Positions 33,767 to 44,200 of a DNA stretch of 64,000 bases are shown here, piece by piece (position 1 is the first letter of the stretch; every line of letters starts with the position of its first letter). Made by a program: the position numbers and the translations under genes. The notes under the pieces were generated by a model. That model did no database searches and was not told the origin of the DNA. It was given only the letters and a program-made list of their open reading frames with translations. The stretch lies in assembly GCA_958450365.1 (NCBI GenBank), contig CAUEEP010000728.1, positions 1,705,001 through 1,769,000 of the forward strand, read 5' to 3'. Source of the DNA: Mesorhabditis belari. Its lineage: Eukaryota > Nematoda > Chromadorea > Rhabditida > Rhabditidae.

Positions 33767-36700
33767 GCACCTTGATCGAAATTGCACTGTTGATGCTATT
33801 TGATTTGCATGACTCAGCGCTATGCGATCTTCCATCTCCTCTAGTGCCTGAGATTTGCATTTACAGTTGGTAAAACTTTGCAGTACCTCAATGTCATGCA
33901 AAGATGGATGTGAGGGTTTTACATCGTTAATCACTCGACTTGTCGAGAAATTAGCATCAAATGACTTTGATATGACGATCTGTAAGCAAATACTATCAAC
34001 ATTTTTTTCACATCCCCTACTTGACTTCCACTAATATCACTTATTGTGTTGCTTGTTGTGCTGATTCCCGATTCTTCGCGCACCAATTCGGTTAATATCA
34101 AAATGTCACCTTCCTGGAAACATTTCTCTACAAAAAATTCTTAATTTTTTTCGTGTGAAACCTCGGTGTCGACAAGCTTCATCACGTCATCGATAGACAG
34201 AGACCGGGGGAGGAATTTCATCTAAAAAATCTTATTTATACTTTTGAATATTTCAACAAAACTTTAACCCAAATAGAATTATACCGTATTCTTTAAGGAA
34301 AGCTGAATGACTGATCATTTAATGTACTCGATATAAAAATCGATCTACTTTTGTAACTTCATAGAGTTTATTTTAAAAATCAGTTTACCCCTGCATTTCG
34401 TATGCTTCTCGTGATCCCGAGAGATCCTTTCGTCGGTGATGGAAATGAAAGAACGGTTTGGCAAGTCTAAAAGCTTTAATTGTTCTACTCTATGGCTTTG
34501 TTCTCCATTGATAAACAAATCAGTAACTTTTGTCAAAAGTAAAAATATCTATTTAGACTTTTAAAGAAGTTATTAGCGATCTACCTTATTGTAACGCTTC
34601 TTTCCATGAAGAGCCGTCTGCACGGCGTCTCGTGACATTGAATTCACGGAGCTTGATGTGCGAAAGACTCCTAAAATTGAGAATTTGTATGAAATGGAAT
34701 ATTGTCCATTTTCTCTTACCTAAAGCACTTCCTCTTCTCGTTAAATGTCGTTCATCGCCCACTCTACCGGCATCTAAAAGAAGGCCGCCTTCCCGATCAA
34801 AATGTGGATGATGACGTTTACGACCGGCTTCATAAGTTCGCTCAAGTTTAGCCTGAACATGGAAATTTTTTCTTTCTTGGGTTTCAAGAGGAAGATGAGA
34901 TTAGAGAAAAAATGTTATCAAGTAAAGACAATACTGTAGCTCTGTACAGTAAGAGTAGACAGCTATGGTCATTCAAAATACCATATTCGCAATTCTTCTT
35001 GCATTTTTTTTTTCACCTGAATCAAATTGATACACATGGAAACTAGTGAAAGACCAATAATGATGTAGATAAAAAGCATCAAGAGGTAACGCGGTTGGGT
35101 CGGAGTGATATCTAAATTTGAGGATTTACGGTGCGCTTGAGTTAGCATTTATGAGCTAATGCGTCTTTTTGGCTCTATTTTTCTACCTGGTATCACTTTG
35201 ATAGAACAATTTTCTTCACGATTTCACTTCAAATTACTTACCACCTAAACCGATTGTCGACAGGGAAATAAAGAAAAAGTAGAAAGCCACAAAATAGTCC
35301 CATTCGCTCTCCCAAATACAAAAAGTCGCCTAAAAAGGAAACGTTTTTGGGCTACAAATTTCTCTAGAGCCCACTGAGCAAATGAATATCCAGGCGACAA
35401 CGACGCCAATAGCAATCGGTACCGGTAAGTCGAAAATCTCGAGATCTAAACACATTTGTATAGAAATTTGTGCTGTACTAGACAAAAAAACTGTCCCACT
35501 AAAAACGCTTTCTAACTTGCTTCAAATCTGTTGGATTGTTATGATCTATAGCTCAAAGAATAGAGAATTTCAACAGCTTTCGAATCGACTAAAGTACACC
35601 AAAAATGCTATCAATGCTAAAGAAAGTTACAATGGTTTTAGCCGAAGCGATCGAGTCAAGCTACAAACCATTGTAACTTTCTTTAGCATTGATATTTTTC
35701 GGTGTACTTTAGTCCATTCGAAAGCTGTTGAAATTCTCTATTCTTTGAGCTATAGATCATAACAATCCAACAGATTTGAAGCAAGCTAGAAAGCGTTTAT
35801 AGTTTACGTTTGTAGTTTGTAGTGTCTATGCAGTATACTATTGAAATTTTGTTAAATCAACAACTAACAGATTTGGCCTAACGGTTTTTAGTACTCTCCG
35901 TAAGCTAATAGTAAGCAAAGTCTTACTATTAGCTTACGGAAAAGCAAAGCAAAGCCCTTTACCTCTCTTATCCTCAGCGTCCAGTCGTTTGATCTCATCC
36001 ATCGTTTGTTTTGTGCAGTAACGGAAAGCCCGTCGGCATACGCATTTCACCAGCCACCACGGCGTTTTCAGGCATCTTGTCAGCAATTTTCCTGAAAAAC
36101 TATCAACAATAACTGGGCAATGGCAATACTAATTGTTTAACTGCTAGATATTGACTTCAACAGGTCGTAGCCGGTTTACGAATTTCGTAAATGGCTACAA
36201 CATTTACATTATCATGTTTCGTTACAGTAAATCTGAATATCTCTATCCAAATAAGTTCTTTGTTTAATAATACTGACAATGAGAGAGCTAAAACAATTGA
36301 CAATAAACAATTGACTTCTCCGCACTCCTGTTATTATTCTACTAAAGTTTTCGTCTGTTTTTTGAAACATCCTGCTGCCGAGAAATTGATTGAAAAGGTC
36401 AAAAGAGGATAGGTTTAGCTTTTTAAAAGAAAGGGAAATTCTCATGGGAACAATTCCCAAGGTCTTCCCCTCTCCTCTTTCCCTTCTTCAAGCTGGAACT
36501 CCTTCTCTTTTTCTTTCCCAATTCTTCCTCAATTTCTCACCCTATCGGTGACAAATGATACCTCGCTTACTAAAGAAAATCCTTTGTACTTTTCTTTGAT
36601 CCTTTCTTACCTAGATCATCGAGAATTGAAAGGACTAAAGGGATCCCAAAAATCGCGTAGATCATTGTGAATAAACGGCCTTCGAAAGTTGTTGCGTAGA

Positions 36701-38596
36701 GATGACCATAGCCGATCGTTGTGCAAATCGTCTAAAGCAATCGGAAATTATGGTTTTATGAATTCTTGAGCTGTTAAATGCAAATGAAAATAAGTGGGTA
36801 CTGGGATTTGATATTTGAGCACGTGTCATGAAGAGACTTATCGACGACTAAAGGGACTAAAGGACTAAAGGGACCTTGGTTGATCTCCGTACAGGATTAG
36901 ATTATTTTAATTGAAAGTTCTGTACTTTTGAATTCTCACTATCACACTAGAATCACCTGTGCATAAAGCATTGCATTCCAGAAATCCCACGGGATTTTCT
37001 GATCGGTGTGTTTAATGCCGAGTTGGATTTCGTATTTCACCAACTCTTCGCCCAACTTGTTGGAAACCTGGAAAAGTTTTGTGAAAAGGATTTTAAGCAG
37101 TCTTATCTCAGAAAAGTTTCTATATTTGGCTACAAGAATTGAAAGGACAAAAGGGATTTCGAAAATCGTTAGAGTCCTAACTCACACAGAATCTGGCTCT
37201 GCCACAGCGTATAGGCTGGAATTTAGCTAGTTTGACAAGTAAAGAAAGACTGAATAGACTGAATACTTTCAAAACCCTATAGAAGATATTCGTTTGTTTG
37301 ACCCGAATGCTTTATCTGAGTTATTGTAGAGAATACTAGAGCTTTACAGTAGCAGCAAGATTGCTTTACAGTAGCTTTCCAGTAGCTTTACAGTTTAAAT
37401 TTCCCCACTCACCTCTATTGTTTGATTATGCGTGAGAAAGAAGAGATATTCGGTGTTATTGAACAACAATGGAATTATTCTAGAAATCAACACCGTACGA
37501 TTTTCCCTAAAACAATAAAGCTTATTTTTTTTTCTTTTGAGTTATTTACCGTATTTCAATTTCCCAATTTCTCTCCCTAATTTCATCGGCTTCTTTCTCA
37601 TAATAGTAGAAAACAGCAGCGCCAAAAAATTGATACAAAATGAGAATCGAGATTAGACAAATATGTTTGAGACCGTAGTCGTGATAAATCTGAAATTCGA
37701 ACTCTGAATTCGAGGTGAAAATTAAAATGAATCTAAATCTAAAATAGACTAGATGATCATCATCATAAATATTCAAGATGATCATCATAAATACCATATT
37801 TCCTCTAATAGTAGTGCACCCCGGCAAAGCCGAGTTGGTGACTATTTTACGGTTTCCAAGCTTTTGCAGAAACTCAACACTCAAATCTCCCGCTAGATCT
37901 CATCGTCATATTTCAAATGAATGTGAAATCTAGCTGCTTATGTTTATCGTATTATGATAAACTCATCATCAGATACTCCTGAGATTCCACTGATCACTGA
38001 AACAACCTTGGTCAAGCACTCTGCCCTTGATCAGGTCAAGCACTTGATTTGTTTTGATGACATTGACATCCTTGATTTGATTCACCATTGATTGACATAC
38101 CAATGCTTTTGGGTACTAGGCAATCCGGTCAAACTTCAGTTTGCCGAACATTGAGGCCTTTGAGTTACCGTATTTTCCTCGCCGAGCCGAGTTGAGGACG
38201 ATTTTACGGTTTCCAAGTTTTCCCAGAAGTCCAACGCTCAAATCCCCCACTAGATCTCATCGTCAGCTACATTTTCCGACCCCACATCAATAGGTTCTGA
38301 TAAGCGGTTCTCGAGATTTCGAGCAATTTAGGCGACGCTCAGGGTGTACTACTATTAGAGAAAATACGGTATCCGTTTTCATTTTACTCACCGTTCTCAA
38401 AATTCGAACCCATCGCGGTACTTTGCGTACTTTCTGCAAACCTTGACGTGCCTCTTCTCGTATTGAGTTGCTCAATTGGAGTGCCTAAATTGTTTTATCT
38501 AGTAACAAATCCATCGAACTTTTGAAATACCCCTTTTCGAAAAGATTGCCGCAATCGATTGAGATTTACGACATTCGAGGGCCTTCGCATAGCCAT
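33734..38596 (-). CDS. Two-pore-domain potassium channel, TWK family
   Basis: A K2P background potassium channel of the plasma membrane. Seen in order: a basic N-terminus (MAMRRPSNVVNLNRLRQSFR, RKVPRWVRILRT), TM1 HICLISILILYQFFGAAVF, an extracellular cap with a glycosylation-like NNTE, pore 1 with TTIGYGH, TM2 LFTMIYAIFGIPLVLSIL, a cytosolic loop with KTPWWLVKCVCRRAF, TM3 PIAIGVVVAWIFICS, pore 2 YFFFISLSTIGLGD, TM4 YLLMLFIYIIIGLSLVSMCI, and a long hydrophilic C-tail ending SLKTINTDNV. GLGD in pore 2 is usual in nematode TWK channels. About 15 exons. Introns hold a 290-bp hairpin (35506-35795) and TIR element copies (37.8-38.4 kb). The ATG chosen sits four bases after a ttttag acceptor; a further upstream exon cannot be excluded. 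It converges on CLYBL. Confidence 0.9.
35506..35795. mobile_element. Long hairpin element in a TWK intron
   Basis: Arms of about 130 bp are almost perfect inverted copies (cgctttctaacttgcttcaa at the left, its near-complement ending tagaaagcg at the right), with a loop of about 30 bp. The TWK intron also holds a shorter hairpin at 35885-35942 built on ctaatagtaag. No transposase. Confidence 0.8.
36780..36905. repeat. Dispersed repeat shared with 23.77-23.89 kb
   Basis: The words gggatttgatatttgagcac, gagacttatcgacg and ccttggttgatctccgt match, in reverse complement, the sequence at 23775-23890. Here the repeat is in a TWK intron. The 23.8-kb copy also contains an open minus-strand frame of 75 codons, which is therefore unlikely to be a gene. 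Confidence 0.75.
37792..37906. mobile_element. TIR element family B, partial copy
   Basis: Left end taccatatttcctctaatag, then the family core (gccgagttggtgactatttt). The right end is missing. Other copies: 38166-38371, 58511-58737, 58790-58983. Confidence 0.75.
38166..38371. mobile_element. TIR element family B
   Basis: Starts taccgtattttcctc and ends in the inverted match actattagagaaaatacggta. The core gccgagttgaggacgatttt is shared with the copies near 58.5-59.0 kb. It lies in the first large TWK intron. Confidence 0.8.
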
Positions 38597-39075
38597 TACA
38601 TCTAAAAAGTTTTGTTATTTTCAGTGAAAAAAATCCCAAAGTACTAGAGAAAGAGATTCTATTGTAGAAAAGAGAAAAGTTTAACAAGTGATTTTTAGAA
38701 ATTTTTGGAACTCCGAATATGGCTGGGTTGAGGGGACGAAGGGGAGAACGCAATCTTTGAGATTGATCTTTGAAAGGAAGAGGACCCTGTGGAGATATGC
38801 AAATTTGGAAAGGGCAGAAGAATTGACAAAGTGAAAGGAGGAAAGGAGAAGGCTGACCATTGAGGGGACCTCGATGAGGGCGATGGATGTGAAGAATGAG
38901 AAGAAAGGAAAGGAAAGGAGAAGAGATCACTGTCCCGGGGGACTTCTTCTAGAAAGAGATCTCTTATTCTGGAGAAATCTCTGCTATGGTAACACCTTTG
39001 ACTTTGATGTCGTCATCAGATTGAAGTAGAATCAATGGTTGAATGGCTTGATCGGTTTTGAATCTGTAAAAAAAA

Positions 39076-41207
39076 GTGAACGTTTAGCTGGTTCCTCATT
39101 TTCCATTTCCAAGCAAGCAAATCCCTGGTTTACCTAGAAAATATTTGATATATAAAGCACAGTATTAAGTTTGACAAGAAAGAAATCCGTGTTGGGCTTG
39201 ATGTGATCTCTGTGCGCGCTCGTAATCGCTAACCGTCTGGCATCCTCATCTGGTACAAGGTGCTTCCTTTTCCGTCTCGTGGAAGAATGGTCATGTAAAT
39301 GACTCTTGTTCGTTATGTCCCTGCGTAATCGCTCGTCTTCTGGCAAACGTTCCCAATAGATAGGTCGTCCTCCTTCGAATCGGAAGAGGGAAAGGACTGA
39401 GTCGGCGTCACTTTTTACGGCGTCACTTTTTACGGCGTCACTTTTTACGGCGTCACTTTTTACGGCGTCACTTTTTACGGCGTCACTTTTTACGGCGTCA
39501 CTTTTTACGGCGTCACTTTTTACGGCGTCACTTTTTACGGCGTCACTTTTTACGGCGTCACTTTTTACGGCGTCACTTTTTACGGCGTCACTTTTTACGG
39601 CGTCACTTTTTACGGCGTCACTTTTTACGGCGTCATCATGCCAACCCTCTGACATCAACTTCTACCTTAAATTTCTAAGTATTTTTCCACAGCTTTTACA
39701 TCCTGTCTTGGACTATGTTCATAGTTAATCGCTAAATTTTTTGGATTTAATTTAAATCATCTCATTATGGAAAAACTTGAACTTAAGCTGCACCCCCTCC
39801 AGTCAATTCCATAAAAAGTAAACTCATTGAAACGATTTCTATCTTGTCAATTGCTGTGAATTCAAAAAATTCAAACTCTTTGATGATTAACATCAGCAAT
39901 CGGTTGTTTAATTGCTCTCGGCCCTCAGTGTGGGTGCAGTTTTTGCTCAAAAGTTTCACCCAAAACGAAAAGAGTTTCCATTTTTGAGGACAAAGTCCAG
40001 TTGATTCATCAATTGCTTAGTTTTATCTCAAAGAGAGTCTAAACACATCTGTCCCATTTGACCCAAGGCATCTTTCATGGGAAAGTGGGGGGTGGAAAGA
40101 GAAAAACAATCGATGATTCACACTTGATTCAAATTGTTTATTTTTGAAGGAAGCAGCAAGATTTGAGAGATAAAAGAGATCATTTCAAATTCAGATATTT
40201 CAAATTTTTGATTATCTGCTTTTCAATGCTCTGGTTTTTAATATTTCTTTTTCAAAATGCTTTCACGAAATCGTTGCCGGAAGAGACGATGTCCACAGTA
40301 AGTTTGAGAAGATGTAAATAACTAAACTGTAAATAACTAAACTGTAAATGACTAAACTGTAAAATAAATCTAAACTGTATAAATCTAAACTGTAAATATC
40401 TTTACAACATTATTTGTTTTCAAAAAAGTTAATCAAATCAATCTGTTTATTTATTAGGTTGATGGATAAGTGTTTTCGTTCCTTTTCGTCTGCCGTTTCA
40501 AGCCAACAAATGCACCAATTAAACTACGGTTGATTTCATTAGAAAAAGCAATTATTTTTCTGCAAAATAACATTAAAACGGGTTTAAAAATATTTAATGC
40601 CTGGATTTTCTTGAGAGTATGAAGTCGGGTAGTCAAAAAGGGCTAACTCGATGATGCGGTTTAGACACCTTAGCTAAAGAAAACCTATCTTCGTGTCAAT
40701 AGATAAAAAGATAGAGAAAAAAACGTTTGATATTTGGCCAAAATTTCAGAGAAATTCATTCAGCCAATTTTTCCGTAGAGTTTTTTATAGATTTTTACGA
40801 AGAAGGCGTTTTTCACTCTCGAATTTGCTTGAAAGTGAACCGAAATTCATTTAAAAAGATGCAAATTGAACAAAAAAACTCTTTTTTTATAGAGCAAACT
40901 ATAGATTAATTCGTGAATTTGTTACTTTTTAACAGAAGTACGAAAAAAACGAAAAGACTTATGCATCAACCTATTACATTCAATTTGTCGAATTTTCACT
41001 GAGCTTTGCTTTCTCATCGAATCATCAAAATTTCTTTAATTGAATGGAAACGAACGCGCACAGAGATCACATCAAGCCCAACACTGATTTCTTTCTTGTC
41101 AACCTTATAGTACTAAATACTGTGCTTTACATATCAAATTTTCTAGGTAAACCAGGGATTTGCTTGCTTGGAAATGGAAAATGAGGAACCAGCTAAACGT
41201 TCACTTG
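39076..41207. repeat. Inverted pair of about 145-bp segments, 1.8 kb apart
   Basis: 39076-39220 (starting gtgaacgtttagctggttcc) recurs as its reverse complement at 41057-41207. The right copy is inside intron 1 of the lipase gene. Between them are a 15-bp minisatellite, the lipase promoter and exon 1. This could be one large element that now spans a gene start, or two independent insertions. Confidence 0.8.
39408..39640. repeat. Minisatellite, 15-bp unit ggcgtcactttttac, about 15 copies
   Basis: An exact 15-bp unit repeated without variation. Because 15 is a multiple of three, the minus strand stays open and reads (DAVKS)n. The frame continues into sequence shared with the inverted repeat at 41.06-41.2 kb, so I regard it as repeat DNA rather than a gene. 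Confidence 0.9.
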
Positions 41208-44200
41208 ATAGCATTAGTTCCTTAAAATTTGTCTTTTAAAACGTGATTAATCAAGAAATACATATTTTAATACAAATTTTGAATAGGAAAAATAACTTGA
41301 TCAGATCAATTGTAAAGAAAAAAAGTGTAAAAAAGTTTGCACAAATAACTAGCAATGTAATACGACTTTTAAAGTACTTTAGATGTACTTTAGATTAGAA
41401 ATTCTATATTTAAGGAAAACATTTTAGCCCGAGATCATCAGCTATTACGGTTATCCAGTGGAGATCATCACGGTGACCACCGATGATGGATACATTCTCG
41501 CGTTGCATCGGATTCCTTTCGGGAAAAATGGTGAGAGATTATTGCCATGAAATCTATAGCCATTTATGTTTTACTAGTTGAATTTACTAAAGATTTTTAC
41601 TAAATTATCTATGTTCTTTTTTGAATCATCTAGAGTAAAGTAACCTTTAGAAACCAAAAAAACGAGGAACCCAAATCGACCGGTGATTTTCCTTCAACAT
41701 GGCCTCCTTGCGTCGAGCGCTGATTTTGTCGCCAATCTCCCGCATCAATCACTTGGTTTGTTTAAAAATAAGATTAAATCATCTAGAGTAAAAGGCTTTA
41801 ACTAAAATTAATTAATTAATAATCATTTCATTAGCTTAAGGAAACTTTGGTAATTCTCCTCTTTTTACTTTGATTTAGAGTTTGATTGGGTTAAAAATGA
41901 CTGTCAAACTTGAGTATTTTGTACTAATATGAAATCAAGTCTTGCTACACAGAGAAATGTTGAATTTCGATGTTAACAAAGTAATTCTCCTCTTTTTACT
42001 TTGATTGGCTTCAAAATTACTGTCAAACTTGAGTATTTTGTACTAAAATGTTGAATAAAATGTAGAAAGAATGATATAAGGATAAAGCAAAAAGAATAAA
42101 AGAATAATATCTTTAATTCCGGTTAGAATTTAGAAAGTTAGAAAGTTAGAAAACTTACAATTATTTTGTAAGTTGATTTTGTCGCCAATCTCCCGCATCA
42201 ATCACTTGGTTTGTTTAAAAATAAGATTAAATCATCTAGAGTAAAAGGCTTTAACTAAAGTTTAAACAAAAACAAAAAACAAAAAACATTAAAAACTTTT
42301 GAATCTTTAGGTTTCATGCTAGCCGATGCGGGTTTTGATGTTTGGTTGGGGAATTCTCGGGGAAACTTCTACTCGCAAAGACACACAAAATTCGACTCCA
42401 ATTCGCCAGCTTTTTGGAATTTTACGTAAGTGATTTGTAAAGTAAATGGTAAAGGTGATGAATTTCGAAAATTCGAAAATTCGATCTTTGAAATAAAACG
42501 TATTTGAAGGTGGGATGAGATCGTCGCCTACGACATGCCCGCACAAGTCAATCGGGTTTTAGAGGTTCGAGATATCGTTTATTCTAATTGAGTATTTAAT
42601 TTTTTGAATTAAATACCTTTAAAAATTATGTAATACGCTTATCTCCAGATCACCGGAGCCTCAAGCCTTCACTATGTCGGTCATTCACAGGGCACAATGG
42701 TGATGTTCGCTCGGCTCGCCAACTATCCTGATTTTCATTCAAAGGTTCGGAAATATTAGATTAATAGCGGGTTCTTCTGGCGCCGGGCCCTGTCACCATG
42801 GCACAGTCGAGAGGGCGCTTGTTTAGAGCCCACACGGTCCGGGTTCGACCCACCGTAGTGCCACTAAATTCTCATTTTTAAAAAATTTCTTTTAAATGGC
42901 ACAACTACAATATATTTTAAGGGTTTCTAAAGAAGCTTTAGCCTTTATTGGACCAAAATACCGTACAGACCGTACAGAAAGTGCCCGTACAGACAGACAG
43001 ACACTGTCCTTTTATATACAGTAGAAGAAACGTCTGTCTGTCTGCCCGTCTGTCTATCTGTCTGTCTGTCTTCTGTCTGTCTGTCAGTCTGTTCGCAGCC
43101 CTTGGCAAAAAGGGGCGGGGCTTAGATTGTGTGAAAAATGTCGATCTCGCCAGTGGAAAACGCAAACTTTAGTGAGCGCTTTCCGCTGGTAGAATTAAAC
43201 TAAAAGCAAAGTGATATCCGAAAGCTTTACCCATTTTTAGATCAAAAGCTTCTTCGCGTTGGCTCCAGTGGCCACTGTCGGCAATATCAAGGGACTCTTG
43301 AGAATCATTTCTGATCACTTCCAGAAAGAATTGAGGGTTTCTTTTAAAGCTTAGAAGCAGTACAACAATATTATAAATATTTAGTGGCTGATTGAGATGC
43401 AGGGTGAGCATCAGTTCTTGCCAACCACTTGGTTCTCGCGGATGACGGCGCGGATAATTTGCGGCACATTCGCCATGTTGAACCCACTGTGTCAGAATAT
43501 TCTCTTTCAGATTGGTGGACCGGAGAACAAACAGTTCAATGTGGTGAGTAGAAGATCTCATCTTGGTAAGGGATAAAGCCCTCCCTGGCGGCAACGGAAT
43601 ACAGGGTGGCTGAAAATTACGTGCGCGCAGCATCTGACATAGTTTTAAACAATGTATAAAGCATTACTACTCATCTTTTTGTGTTTTAATATTCTTTTTA
43701 TCGTTGTCTATTAATTTTTTGTTAAAAAAGTTGTTTTCTAGGTCATGACAAAGATGTGCGCTAGTCGGGACGCAATCGCACAGCTGGCGACGAGAGGCAT
43801 GAAGAACTCGTCGATCGCATCGAGGCACAATTGAAAAATAGGAAAATCAACAATTTGAATGATTTACGTCAAGAAAATCAACAATTTGAATGATTTACAT
43901 CGAGAAAATCAACAATTTGAATGATTTACGTCAAGAAAATCAACAATTTGAATGATTTACGTCGAGAATTGATCAAAATCTGGAACGACTTAGATGCAAA
44001 TTATCTCCGCCGCACCGTCGATTCTGTAAAGAAGCGAATTGAAGCCTGTATCAAAGCGGATGGAGGCCACTTCGAAAATTTCTTGTAATTATTAAATGCT
44101 TTTGTTACAACTATTATATAAATAAATATTTTTACATGTTCTTTGAAAAAAAATTAAATTATGGCGTTTTCTTTGGCGCACGTAATTTTCAGCCACCCTG

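Noticed and set aside
39134..39658. 174-codon minus-strand frame with (DAVKS)n repeats as a secreted or surface repeat protein
   Set aside because: The repeat is an exact 15-bp minisatellite, and the rest of the frame is the dispersed inverted repeat also found at 41.06-41.2 kb. No splice or promoter signals.
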